Source: Phaseolus vulgaris
Lineage: Eukaryota > Streptophyta > Magnoliopsida > Fabales > Fabaceae
NCBI RefSeq assembly: GCF_000499845.2
Contig: NC_023750.2
Coordinates: 31,964,869-32,028,868 of the forward strand
Direction of reading: 5' to 3'
Length of the DNA: 64,000 nucleotides
The position numbers and the translations under genes are program-made. Positions within the stretch are counted from its first letter, which is position 1. Each line of letters begins with the position of its first letter. Below the pieces are notes generated by a model. It was not told the origin of the DNA. It saw nothing but the letters and a program-made list of their open reading frames with translations, and made no database searches. Of this stretch, positions 46,393 to 57,914 are shown one piece after another.

Positions 46393-47283
46393 TGGTGTTC
46401 TATACCTCTAACAGGTGGAAGTCCAATGGGTCCTTCCTTAGGGAATATATCACCAAATTCTTTTAAAAAATTTTGGACTTGAGAAGGTAGCTCACAAACT
46501 TTAGAAAGTGTGGCAGTGCATATAAGTGTTCCTTTACAAAGAAGGAGGCCTGAAGGTTGTTCAGATAGAAGTATCTTTTCAATCTTATTTTCAAATTTTT
46601 CTTCTTTCTGAATGACCTTGTGGGAAGGAACACTCTTCTCCCACGCCTCAGCTTTCTCTCTAAGGTCTTTTTCTATTTTATTTTTTTTTTCTCTCATTTT
46701 CTCTTTTTAGTTTCATTTGTACTTGGTCCTTTACCACTTGTGAGGGTGTTAAAGGATAAAGTAAAAATTTCTTTTCCTTATGAGTAAAAGTAATCTCGTT
46801 GGTAAGACCATTATGCATAGCTTTCTTATCAAATTGTCATGGTCTTCCCAATAAGATATGACAGACTTCCATGGGTACTACATCACATAAAATCTCATCT
46901 TTATAGTTCCCTACAGAAAGACTAACTTTTACTTGCTTGTCTACAGTTAGTTCCCCATCTTCAATGATCCATTGAAGTTTGTAAGGTTTTGGATGAGGTA
47001 CTAATTGTAGATTAAGTTTTTCAACCATCCTAGTGCTACAACAATTGCAACAAGAACCACTATCCACAATGAGAGAACAAATGTTTTCTAAAACTTTACA
47101 TCTTGTATGAAAGATGTTCTCTCTTTGTGTTTCATGGTTCACACTAGGGTGATTGTTGAGGGTTCTTCTGATCATCATTAATTCTCCCTCACAAGGATAT
47201 GCCTCCTCACTATCTTCTTTCTCTTCTTCCCCACTAGACTCGTCATCTTGGCTGCTATACTCACCCCTCTCTCTTAAGATCAT
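46393..47283 (-). pseudogene. CRM protease and linker, broken
   Basis: The frame 47283-46837 has an acidic stretch (SSQDDESSGEEEKEDSEEAY) and the protease active site CSLIVDSGSCCNCCS (D-S-G), then VCHILLGRP before a TGA at 46834-46836. Reading continues with QFDKKAMHNG, then an A-run slip at about 46680-46690. A second frame to about 46390 includes EFGDIFPKEGPIGLPPVRGI, the conserved lead-in to RT. That lead-in is joined directly to mid-RT sequence, marking an internal deletion. Confidence 0.85.
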
Positions 47284-47289
47284 GGTTCT

Positions 47290-48342
47290 CCTATTTGGGC
47301 ATTAGGATGCTATATGACCTCTACCAAGACACTTAAAGCACTGGATACCTCTACTGCGGGGTTGTGAGGTAGACACATCTTTTCCTACACGTTTGGGAGT
47401 TTCTTTGGGTTTATCTTTTGAAATATTATCCTCCCTTTCTCTTCTATACTCTTTCTTGGGATAAGAGTTAGAGTAAGAACTCTCCTTGCGACTTGATCCT
47501 TTTCTCAAATTTTGTTGCTCAACTTTTATACAAAGTTGGATCAAGTCATTCAAGTCCCTATAGGGCAAGAGTTCCACTTTATCCCTTATCTCAAGATTGA
47601 GACCACTGAGGAACCTAGCTATGGTGGTGGTTTCTTCCTCCCTAATAGAGGCTCTCATCATGTAAAGCTCCATCTTTTGCCTGTACTCCTCTACACTCAT
47701 GTTTTTTTGGTGGAGTCTTTGGAGCTTGTCCATTAACTCTCTATTGTAGTATGAAGGAATATGGCGGCGTCTCAAGGCTCCCCTAAGGTCATTCCAATAT
47801 TCTATGGGAGGGTCCTTGTGGAGGCGCCTATCTCTCTCTAGTGCTATCCACCAATACATAGCATTCCCTTGGAAGCTTAAGGTGGCTAGGGGTGCTTTCC
47901 TCTCTTCACTAACATGGTGGCAAGCAAAAAGTTATTCTACCTTCATCTCCCAATCTAGATAGGTTTCAACATTTTCTTTCCCATAAAAATGAGGCAAGTC
48001 TACCCTAGTCTCCTTTGGGTGTTCCCTTCTAGTTCTTCTAGGTGGAGGTTGATAATAATCATTAATTCTCAGACTCCCCTCAGCATGTGACTCACTCGAC
48101 CTAGAACTAGATGCATGTGATTTTTTTAAGTTTCTAATATATTCATCCTTTTCTTTCACAATTTTCAACTCCTCTTCTAACATAGCAAGATGAGCATCCC
48201 TTTCTTTTTTATCTTCTATGATTTGGGCCTCATGTTGCAATTGTCTATGTGATAGTGATTGAAAGTCTTTGGCTAATTGTTTTAAAAGAGATTTTATAGA
48301 ATTTCTATCACTTTCACTTGGACAAGAAGAATGAGAAGACAT
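47290..48342 (-). pseudogene. CRM gag, two in-frame stops
   Basis: Starts MSSHSSCPSESDRNSI at 48342 with a coiled-coil N-terminus (RQLQHEAQIIEDKKERDAHL). The capsid lead RVDLPHFYGKENVETYLDWE is followed by a TAA at about 47932. The same frame continues with ALERDRRLHKDPPIEYWNDL, HQKNMSVEEYRQKMELYMM and CFKCLGRGHIAS, the first half of a CCHC knuckle. A TAA follows at 47299-47301, then CPN. Both stops interrupt one continuous frame. Confidence 0.9.
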
Positions 48343-50099
48343 GTTGAAAGTTATGTGTTAGAAACAATTTACCAAAAGAAAGATAGGTGGAGTACCGTAG
48401 GTAGATTCCCAGGAAAGGGAGGTGGACCCCTTGGATCACTTAAGTACCAAGCCTTTCCTAGCCATATTCTAATCCACAATACTTTCACAAACCCTTCTCT
48501 AAGTAATTCACTTAGAGCACAATGAAAGATGAAAACAAAGTTTTATGCAAGAAAACAATGTAAAGCAATAAAACACACAAGAATATTGCTATCTAGAAAG
48601 CTTTAAAACTAGTCGAATCCTAAGGTGAGGCTTCTTAGCACTTTGGAACCTTGAAGACAAACTCACCGACTAAAACGTATTAATCCACTAATTAATCAAA
48701 GTTCTTGCAAATTACAACTCAAAGAAATACAATGAAATTAGGTCAACAATTTTATTTTTTTTGATGCACAAAAATTAAAGTCCTATTCTTTGCACTCCTT
48801 CACTTGTAGCTCCTTTGTGCATATTTGTGTATTTTTCAAGTGAGGTCCCTGCTTTGTCTCCTTAGGTTATTCAACCTTGAGTCTTTACTCCAACTCCCTT
48901 TTAGTGATATAGCTTTCACCAAAACAAAATTTTAGCTCCACTACTCACCAAAACACTTTTTAGGTAAATTCCACCAAAGAAAGGTCAAACAAGTTTTAAA
49001 GCAACAAAACTCAAATTTTAAAATCAAGGACTACTGCAAATGGAGTTGATATTTGACAAGACTTAAGAGTATTCAATAAAATTGATAAGCAAAAAATTAA
49101 GGCACACAAGAAAAGGTAGCACACAAAGTAGAATCCTAGTGAATGGAACTAGAATAGATGAATGAAACCAAAACAACACTACAGAATTTTTTGTGTGTAA
49201 ATTTTTCACAACTTCCCAAATTTATGCTGGACAGAATACTTCAAAATTGAGCTTGAAATTTTAACCACAGAAACTTCAATGTCTTAGCTCAAAATAGGCG
49301 TTGGAATTTTACCAAAACAGTGAGCCAAATAATTTTAATATTTTTTTCAAGATCACTGCCGCATCACCGTTTTTCCAGAGTCAGAATTTTTGCACTCTGT
49401 TCGTATTTCATTTTTCATTTTTTTTTTATTTTGAATTTTTATGTACTTTTTTTTTCACTTTTTCTCAACAGATAAAAATACTCAAATCCAAAATTTCAGA
49501 ATTTTTCACCCACAGAATTAATTTCTAGGAAAGATTCCAGCCAGCACAGTAACAGTGAAAACATAGAAGTCCTAAACTGGAAATAGAAAACAACAAGGAA
49601 ACTTCAAAAACACAATGAAAATTATAGGAAAAGAACTTGTATTGAACTAACACACAAGTATGAACTCAAATATGAAAATATAAAAGGCACGAAAGCTTCA
49701 AAAATAGAAATATAAGCTGCACTCAAAATCAAAATCAAGCAACCAAATCAACAATAAAAGGCACCACTAGGAATTTATGACATTGTAGGATGAACATGAC
49801 TTTGACAAAACTTGTATGGATTCAAAAATAAAAAAGACTCAACCACAAACACTTTGTACCGATTAAAACATCAATAAGACTCAAATAAAATTAAAAACAA
49901 AACAGCCAACACAAAATAATCAATGGAACCTAAAAACAGTTTAGAAGCTCAAGAACAATTTGAACCAATTTTAAAACAGCAACACAATTAAAATGACATA
50001 AAAAAAACAGCAAGACAATCAAGGCAAGATGAACAACATGGATTTGAAGAAAACTAAAAAAAAATAAAAATTAAGAGGACACTTATCTCTTGAAGAACC
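48343..50099 (-). other. 5' leader of the CRM element
   Basis: About 1.75 kb between the primer site and gag on the minus strand. AT-rich and non-coding, with a T-rich patch at about 49415-49465. No gene recognised. Confidence 0.7.
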
Positions 50100-50117
50100 A
50101 AAACTCTGGATACCAAA
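50098..50117 (-). other. primer-binding site of the CRM element (tRNA-Met type)
   Basis: On the minus strand TTTGGTATCCAGAGTTTTGG directly follows the LTR end. TGGTATCnAGAG resembles the tRNA-Met complement. Confidence 0.65.
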
Positions 50118-50747
50118 TGATGGGTTGATACCAAAAGATGGGTTGTTCTTCTTGGAGATTTGAAAAGGGTGGCGGAAGCAATGGATGTGATGGATCAAGG
50201 AGGGCTCATATAGAGCTATGGGTTCCTTGTAGGTGCATGAAAGGTATGGAGAGTGATTGGTTGGACCATATCACTTGGAGAGACTCGACAAGGGAGTAGA
50301 AGCTTGCAATATTTGGCAGCAATTTACTCATAAAATTGATCTTATTAAAACATGAGCCAAACACCCCATTATATAGGTTCAGGTGCCTTGGAGAACAAGG
50401 AGCAAGGGTAGGAAGGGGAATACACAAAAGAGCGGCTGCTAGGGTTTTGACTAAAGTCAATGTCGCACCCTAGGAGCAAAGTTCTAGAAGCTAGGTTAAC
50501 TTCTTACCCTAAAAGGCTTTACTCAAGCACACCCCCCCATTATGCTAAATGAACCCTATTTTACTGAAATTACAAATAAAGAAACTAGCTCTCATGGCTT
50601 GGGCTTTACTTCTTGTGGTCCTCTTTGAACATATAAAGAAACATTTCTTTGCCATCAGTTGAAGAACCCCAATCTTCTTGAATCCTCTTTGCCATGGACC
50701 TAGTTGTTGGGCTTGAACTAGGGCCCAAGCTTGGGCCTTTTCCATCA
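50118..50747 (-). repeat. 5' LTR of the CRM element
   Basis: 630 bp, near-identical to 43436-44104 apart from a deletion of about 37 bp after CATATCACTTGGAGA and a shorter C run at about 50532. Confidence 0.93.
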
Positions 50748-50992
50748 CCACGCACCTCAAATTCTATTACAGTTGAAAAATTTCAATAAAAATAGTGTAC
50801 TCTTTCTTCATTCGTTTTCTTATGCCTAAGGAGGATTTTTGACCGGGAAGGTTTTAACGAGGCACTTTAAAATTATATTCTTATCTTGCTTATTTATAGA
50901 CTGTTGAACAGGAATTACTCAGAAACGACAACTGCTTAAAAACTAGCAACTCCTACTGACCGCATTGTTACTTGTCGATTGCACGACTATTA
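50748..50992 (+). pseudogene. end of Tat integrase and start of 3' region
   Basis: Directly after the CRM target duplication the Tat sequence continues (ACCTCAAATTCTATTACAGT, then CTAAGGAGGATTTTTGACCG). This resembles the last codons and post-integrase leader of Tat elements. It is too short and broken to assign domains. Confidence 0.55.
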
Positions 50993-51470
50993 GCGCCCTG
51001 TGCAACCAGAATAAAATAGGAGTTTTCACTCCAACTGAACTCATCGAGGACAAAGCCTCGACCAGGTAAAAATATTATTGCCCCGCACGACCGAAATAAA
51101 ATAGGAGTTTTCACTCCAACGAACTCATCGAGGCCGAAGCCTTGACTAGTTAAAAATATTATTGCCTTGCACGACTTAAATAAAATAGGAGTTTTCACTC
51201 CAACAAAACTCATCGAGGACGAAGCCTCAACCAGTCAACAATATTATCGCCCCATGCGACTATAATAAGATAGGATTTTTCACTCCAACCGAACTCATCA
51301 AGGACGAAGCCTCAACCAGTCAAAATTATTATCGTTCCGTGCGACCAGAATAAAATAGGAGTTTCACTCCAAACGATTTCATCGAGGATAACTCCTCGGC
51401 TGGATTGGCTTATCATCGCCTTACGTGATCAAAATATAATAAAAGCTTTCACCGAATTCATCAGGGTCAT
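50993..51470. repeat. 85-bp tandem array, five and a half units
   Basis: Units start at 50993, 51080, 51164, 51249, 51334 and 51418 (84-87 bp apart). Each reads GCCCxGxGCGACCxxAATAA, AATAGGAGTTTTCACTCCAA, CTCATCGAGGACGAAGCCTC, then a TATTAT tail. Position downstream of integrase fits the variable 3' tandem repeats of Tat elements. Confidence 0.95.
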
Positions 51471-52080
51471 TAACAAAAAACGTTCGTCATTAACTAAAAT
51501 TATATATTATATAGCATCAATCGGCCATGCTTATTCGCCATGCGATTGGTGGCCATAGAAGTCGTTTCAGACACGTATCAACTACATTCAAACAGCGTTT
51601 ACTTGAGAATTTCTTTATTTTTTGACCGACTTGTTTGGATTCACCAGGTGGATGAAGTTATTACAGCGTGCCAATTGAGTTATTTTACTCTCTATGCTTG
51701 GCTTAACATATGACATCTACTATTTTAACGATAACTACAAGTTATTTGAGGAACTACAGGCTCAGTCAGCCGTTACCAATTATATTCTCGTATACTTTGT
51801 TAAAACCACCTCATCTATCTCGATGATTAAAAAGCATTGTTAAGAGCTCTAGCTACAAGTTAATATAGGCATAATGCAAGAGGCTCGGTCAGCCAAGTTC
51901 AAGGATTACAGCAAAGGAATGGGAGTTAAATATCGAAATTTTATCGACAAGGTCAAAAGTTGCAAGTATTTAAAGTATGCGAGCATAAAGTAAAAATGCA
52001 TAAATTAAAATTTCAATGCCCACATCCTGGCCCTAAGAAACTACTAATATTTTTATAAGTGTTTTAATTACAAAAGTTGG
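51471..52080 (+). other. Tat 3' region, no gene seen
   Basis: Non-coding sequence between the tandem array and the end of the antisense ORF. No repeat unit or open frame of note. Confidence 0.5.
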
Positions 52081-52692
52081 ACAACCTCCCCTAAGGAGGG
52101 TTCGTCTTCCATGTGCGCGGCTCCAAGGTTATCTCCTTGGCCTTCTGCATTTTCCATGTCGTCGTCCTCCTCGTCTTCGCCAACCGGCAGCAATTTTTCA
52201 TCCTCGACATCTTTATTCATGTCATAACGGTCATCCTCCAAGGAACTCCATGAAAAAAGGCCACATGACGGAGGCCTTGGTAAAAGAAATTCTTACTTAT
52301 GCGTAAAATAAAGGATTGACACTTCTCCAACTCAATGGATAGTGCCTTTTCCCTTTTTGCGGCTTCGCCTTCCATTCTGATAGGGATGGTCTTTCTTGCC
52401 TCAGCCTCGGCCTTTCACACATCTGCCTCCTTCTCCGCCTTGTCGACCTCCTTGGTGACTTGGCGTAGTTTTTCTTCCAATGACCCCCTGGCTTCAAGGG
52501 TAGTCTTGAGTGAATTGGACAATTCGTTCAGCTTAACCTTTAGTTTAGCCACCACGATGGTCAAATTACTCTTCAGCTCTTCTCCCAAAGTTCAGCTGAC
52601 AACCAATGCACGACTATGTAACTCGACCAGCTCTGCTACTTGGTCGTTCGTTGGGACGACCGCCAAGATGTCTTTTCTTCTAGAGTCATCGC
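52081..52692 (-). pseudogene. Tat antisense ORF, C-terminal part
   Basis: On the minus strand the block just left of the copia insertion reads VELHSRALVVS, then a charged heptad-like stretch with NELSNSLKTTLEARGSLEEK and AKREKALSIELEKCQSF, a probable coiled coil, then an acidic/basic tail toward 52090. Stops are present. It joins across the 52693-60680 insertion to the antisense frame at 60681-61793. Confidence 0.6.
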
Positions 52693-53838
52693 TGTTGAAC
52701 CAAGTGGTGTTCAAGTTTTGAAGAATCCAAATCCTTTGAAGGATGTTGAAGCCTTGACTGTGCTTGGTGTTGCTGTGCTGGTTTAGTATAGTTCTGGGGT
52801 AGTTTGGATGTTGTAATCCACCCTTTGATTAAATCTAAAGCATAAGCATCTCAATCTTTGTGAAAGTAAAATGTTTTCAAACTAAGTTAAAACAACCGAT
52901 TGTTTTATCGAAACAACCGATTGTTTATACTTAGGTGTTTTGAGAAAAAGATTGAAAACTGTTTTTAAAATGGTTAAACTGTTAAGTACCAAAAAAACCG
53001 ATTGATTCGAGGAAACAACCGATTGTTTGTTTTGGGACCATAACAAAAAAACTGTTTTATCTTTGGCTGAGCTTTAAATGATTTAACTGCTTACGCTCCA
53101 GTCATTAAATGCTTTGACCAATCTTTTAATGCAATTTAAGAGTTTGTTAAGATTTGATAACAAACTACATATTTGAATATATTCAGAAAAACAGATTTGA
53201 CAATTAATCTTTGACAAGTTTTTGCTAAGAGTTTTTGAGTTTTTCAAAGAGCTGAGATTGCTAAGAGTTTGTGATTGATCAAAGTGTATGGAATAGGATT
53301 CTGCTTGTATTGATTTCAGATTATCTTCTGTAACAAGTGTAATCCTTGTACTCTGTTAAACAAGTTTCGTTTCTGTGTTTGCTGAGATTGGTTGTGTGTT
53401 CTTGAGGGGATCAAGATCAACAATCTTAGTGTTGGTGTGTTGGCCAAGAAGAGTGTTTGTCTTGAGGTGTTCAAGGTCATTCTCTTGGTTGTTGTGTAAG
53501 TGATCAAGGTGTGATTGCTTAGTGGATTTCCTCAGGGTTTCTGAGAAGACTGGATGTAGCTCTGGGTTTGGAGTGAACCAGTATAAACAACTGTGTACAA
53601 TCTCTCTATCCCTATCTCTTTAAATTCAGTTTTGTTATTTGATAACTGGTATAAACAACCGATTGTTTCGGTAAAACAACCGATTATTTTTCCAGTGTTG
53701 TGGTTTTGCTTTATGTTTTGAAAAACTGAATTCTTAATCAAGGTTTTATTGAAGTATTTTCATTCTAGGCTTAAAAATTAACGAAAATCTTTCTTAAACA
53801 ATAAACCCCCCTCTTGTTTAAGGCCATACATTCTAACA
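52693..53838 (+). repeat. 5' LTR of the SIRE-like copia
   Basis: 1146 bp. Contains motif pairs AAACAACCGATTGTTTTATCG/AAACAACCGATTGTTT (about 52882) and two more pairs near 52990 and 53653. Confidence 0.93.
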
Positions 53839-53839
53839 A

Positions 53840-53857
53840 TTGGCATCAAGGGCTTGG
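53840..53857 (+). other. primer-binding site (tRNA-Met type)
   Basis: TTGGCATCAAGGGCTTGG just inside the LTR resembles the tRNA-Met complement with a few changes from the site at 37307. Confidence 0.7.
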
Positions 53858-53898
53858 TTCTTGAAATTTATTCAAGTTGATCTAAAAATCCTTTTTCT

Positions 53899-54990
53899 AT
53901 GGCTGGAAAACTATCTTTTGAGGAGGGTGCTTCAATCTACAAACCACCTTTTTTCTGTGGATTGAATTATAAGTTTTGGGACGCAAGAATGAAAATCTTT
54001 ATTGAATCTATTGATCAAAGAATTTGGGATTCAATTGAGAATGGTCCTTACATTCCAAAGTTCAAAAAGGATAATTCTTTCATTGCAAAACCTTTGTCTA
54101 AATGGACAAATGATGAATGTAAGATGGCTTAGCTTGATCGGTCTGCTCAAAACATTATAGCTTCTGCACTAGATACTAATGAATTTTTCAGGATATCAAA
54201 GTGCAAAACTGCCAAGGATATGTGGGAGACTCTCAAGGTTGCTCATGAACCAAAGGAAGCAATGACAAAGAGTCAAGCAAGAAGGAAAAGAAGGCAAAAT
54301 AAGAAAAGCCTCAATCTTTGCTTCATGGCCAGAAGGGAGGATGACTCAAGTAGTGTAAGTTCATCAAACTCCTCAAACTCTGAAAATTATGGTCAATTGC
54401 TTCAAGCCTTTCAAGAAACACATGAAGAAGCCAACCGATTGGCTCTCTTGAACAATCGGTTAAAAGAAAAGAACAGCTGGCTTGAAAACAGAGTAAAGGC
54501 ACTGGAAGTGGATTTAGAAAATTCAAAAACAGATTTTGAAAATCTAGAAATCATTTACAAAAACTCCTCTTGCAAATGTGATACTCTAGTTTGTGAAAAT
54601 TGCGAAAATCTTGAAAAGAAGGTCCACTATCTTGTTAAAACAGTGGATAAGCTTTCTAAAGGTCAATCCAACTTTGAGAGTGTTCTAGCATCTCAAAACT
54701 GTGTTTTTGGAAAAGTTGGATTGGGTTTTAATCCACAAAACAAACAATATAGATTTTCAAAATCATTTTCGAAAATGCCAGAAAAACAATCGATTGGACC
54801 ATCGAAACAACCGATTGTTACATGCTTTTATTGCATGAAAACAGGTCATTCTGTGAGGTTCTGTAAAATCAGAAAACATGTTGTTCCTAAAGGTCTTATG
54901 AAGTGGATTCCTAAGGGAAATAAAGCTTTAATTGATGAGTATAAACCAGATGGACCCACATTCATAAGGGGACTAAATCTTTGTACTTGA
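53899..54990 (+). pseudogene. copia gag of the SIRE-like element
   Basis: Begins MAGKLSFEEGASIYKPPFFC, then NYKFWDARMKIFIESIDQRI. A TAG at 54130-54132 interrupts one frame. It continues with AKDMWETLKVAHEP and passes straight to SLNLCFMARREDDSSSVSS, so the central gag domain and first knuckle are missing. A coiled coil follows (RLALLNNRLKEKNSWLENRV). The second knuckle-like block is CFYCMKTGHSVRFC (54823-54864), then a stop at 54988-54990. Parallel to the gag-only element's gag. Confidence 0.87.
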
Positions 54991-55002
54991 AAATCTCTTT
55001 TG

Positions 55003-57914
55003 TAGGAAATCTTGGAGGAGAGCAAGCAACTATGGTACTTGGATAGTGGATGCTCCAAGCACATGACAGGGGACAAATCAAAGTTCTTGTGTATCTCCTT
55101 TAAGCAAGAAGGTCATGTCACCTATGGAGACAACAACAAAGGAAGAATTCTCGGGAGAGGATCCATAGGAGATGAGAACATCTTGGTAATCCATGATGTA
55201 CTTTTTGTTGAAGGCCTAAAGCATAATCTGCTAAGCATTAGCCAACTTTGTGACAAGGGATATCAAGTGATGTTCAAGTCAAACACATGTGAAATCTGTC
55301 TATCCAACACCAAAGAGGTAATGTTGGTAGGTAAAAGAGTTAATAATGTGTATCTTCTAGATATCTCTTCACCATGTTCAATTGGATGTCTTGTATCCAA
55401 GCAAGATGAATCTTGGCTTTGGCATAGAAGAATTGCTCATATTCACATGAATCATTTGATCAAGCTAATCTCAAAGGATCTTGTGATTGGGCTGCCAAAA
55501 CTCAAGTTTGAGAGGGATCACATTTGTGAAGCATGCCAAAAAGGGAAACTAGTGAAAAGTTCTTTCAAAATTAAAAATGTTGTTTCTTCTTTGAGACCTC
55601 TTGAACTTCTTCACATGGATCTTTTTAGACCCTCAAGAACTATGAGTCTTGGTGGAAATTATTATGCTCTTGTTATTGTTGATGATTTTTCTAGGTACAC
55701 TTGGACTCTTTTCTTGGAATCAAAGAGTGATGCCTTTGTTGCATTCAAAAAGCTAGCAAGAAGACTACAAAACACAAAGAACAGCAACATAGGTTCTATA
55801 AGGAGTGATCATGGAGGAGAATTTCAGAATGAGAAGTTTAGCAAATTCTGTGAGAAGTTGGGAATTCTGCACAATTTCTCTTCCCCAAGAACACCACAGC
55901 AAAATGGAGCGGTAGAGAGGAAGAACAGGTCTCTTGAAGAGTTAGCAAGGACATGCTTAGTGAATCATCTCTTCCTAAGTAATTTTGGGCAGATGCAGTG
56001 AGCACCTCATGTTATGTGATGAATAGGGTACTTATAAGGCCCATTTTGAAGAAAACTCCATATGAACTCTTCAATGGAAGGAAGCCTAACATCAGTCATC
56101 TCAAAGTCTTTGGCTGCAGCTGTTTCGTTCTCAACAATGGAAAAGAAAACTTGGGAAAATTTGATGAGAAAGCGGACCTCGGTATCTTCATTGGTTATTC
56201 ACTCACAAGTCATGCATATAGAGTATACAACAAGAGGTTGATGACTGTAGAATAATTAATTCACGTTGTCTTTGATGAGGTAGATCGCAGAATCAATCAA
56301 ATCCCAAAGACCAGTGCTGAGGAAGATGAACAAAGCATCAGTTTGGAGAAGTTGGAAATCTGTGCAGAAAAATAACCGGTTGATTCGCAGAAACAACCGA
56401 TTGAAATTCTGCAACAGAGTGAGCTGCCCAAGGAGTGGAGGATTCCTAGAGATCTGTCAGTGGATAACATAATAGGGCAGATAAAGGAAGGTGTCTCCAC
56501 ACGTAGCTCCATCTCAAACTTCTGCAGGCACACAGCTTTTGTCTCTCAAATTGAACCAAAGTCAATTGAGGAAGATCTCAAGGATGAGAAGTGGGTTGAA
56601 GCTATGCATGAAGAGCTGAATCAGTTTGCAAGGAATGAGGTATGGTTTCTTGTCCCTAAAACTAATGAAATGAATATTATTGGTTCGAAATGGGTTTTCA
56701 GGAACAAGCTAGATGAGGATGGTGTGATCACAAGAAACAAAGCAAGGCTAGTTGCCAAGGGCTACAATAAAGAGGAGAGCATAGATTATGGTGAGACCTT
56801 TGCTCCTGTTGCTAGATTGGAGGTTGTGAGGCTGCTGCTGGCTTTTGAATGTATGAGTGGTTTTAAACTCTTCCAAATGGATGTCAAGAGTGCTTTCTTA
56901 AATGGCTACATCAATGAGGAAGTCTATGTAGATCAACCACCGAGCTTTGAAGATCATAAGTATCCCAACCATGTCTTCAAGTTGAAGAAAGCTTTGTATG
57001 GACTGAAACAAGCTCCAAGGCAGTGGTATGAGAGGCTTAGCAACTTTCTGCTATCTCATGGTTATGAAAGAGGAATGGTAGACAAGACTCTCTTCATCAA
57101 GAAGTCAAATGCAGAAATAATTCTTGTGCAAATCTATGTTGATGATATCATCTTTGGTGCTACACAAGATAGATTGTGTGAAGAATTTGTGGCTGCAATG
57201 AAAGGTGAGTTTGAAATGTCTATGATGGGAGAACTATCTTTCTTTCTTGGATTGCAGGTTAAGCAAACAAAGGATGGGATCTTCTTAAGTCAATCAAAGT
57301 ATTGCAATGAGATTCTCAAGAAATTTGAAATGGAGAGTTGTAAAGAAGCAAACACTCCAATGCCATCAAGCTGTTACATGGATGCGGATGCTGCTGGAAA
57401 GAGTGTAGATCAAACAAAATACAGAGGATTGATTCGATCTTTGCTATATCTAACAGCTAGTAGGCCGGACATCATGTTTGCGGTGTATCTATGTGCAAGA
57501 TATCAAGCAAATCCTAAAGAGTCCCACTTCAAAGCTGCAAAAAGAATTCTGAAATATCTCAAAGGAACATCATCTGTAGGATTATGGTATCCTTCTCACT
57601 CCCCAATTCATTTCATTGGTTATTCAGATTCTGACTTTGCAGGTTGCAAGCTAGATAGAAAGAGCACAAGTGGCACTTGCCACCTTTTTGGCTAAAGCCT
57701 AATCTCATGGCATAGCAAGAAGCAAGCATGTGTTGCTCTCTCTACTGCTGAGGCTGAATATATAGCTGTTGGTAGCTGCTGTGCACAAATCCTGTGGCTC
57801 AAACAACAACTTGCAGACTTTGGATTACAAATCAGCAAGGTTCCTTTGATGTGTGATAACACAAGTGACATCAATCTTACCAAAAATCAGATTCAGCACT
57901 CAAGGACCAAACAT
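55003..57914 (+). pseudogene. copia pol: protease, integrase, RT, RNase H (first part)
   Basis: Protease and pre-integrase: WYLDSGCSKHMTGDKSKF (about 55030), [37 protein letters not shown]. Integrase: HMDLFRPSRTMS, VDDFSRYTW (first Asp), IRSDHGGEFQNEKFSKFC (second Asp), PQQNGAVERKNR (Glu). A frame change at about 55960-55990 precedes YVMNRVLIRPILKKTPYELF, and stops occur at 56253-56255 and about 56373. RT: WVEAMHEELNQFARNEVW, FQMDVKSAFLNGYINEEVYV, ALYGLKQAPRQWY, IYVDDIIFGAT (57136). RNase H: SDSDFAGCKLDRKSTSG, a TAA at about 57693, then STAEAEYIAVGSC, to the solo LTR insertion. Confidence 0.93.

Larger units (their letters stand above)
43436..50747 (-). mobile_element. CRM-type Ty3/gypsy chromovirus, minus orientation
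   Basis: LTRs 50118-50747 (5' for this strand) and 43436-44104 (3') read TGATGGAAAAGG...CCCATCA on the minus strand. They are nearly identical apart from an indel of about 37 bp and a C-run length difference. Perfect target duplication CCACG (43431-43435 and 50748-50752). A primer site and polypurine tract are present. One gag-pol order on the minus strand, with integrase wording and a pol C-terminus that runs into the LTR, fits the CRM clade. Three nonsense changes, an A-run slip and a deletion in RT make it non-autonomous, although the LTRs suggest a recent insertion. Confidence 0.88.

Noticed and set aside
50993..51470. CRISPR-like regular repeats
   Set aside because: Units are contiguous 85-bp diverged tandem repeats without spacers, in a plant retroelement.
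52335..52721. 128-residue + frame
   Set aside because: It is antisense to the Tat extra ORF's coiled-coil region and crosses into the copia LTR at 52693; a shadow.
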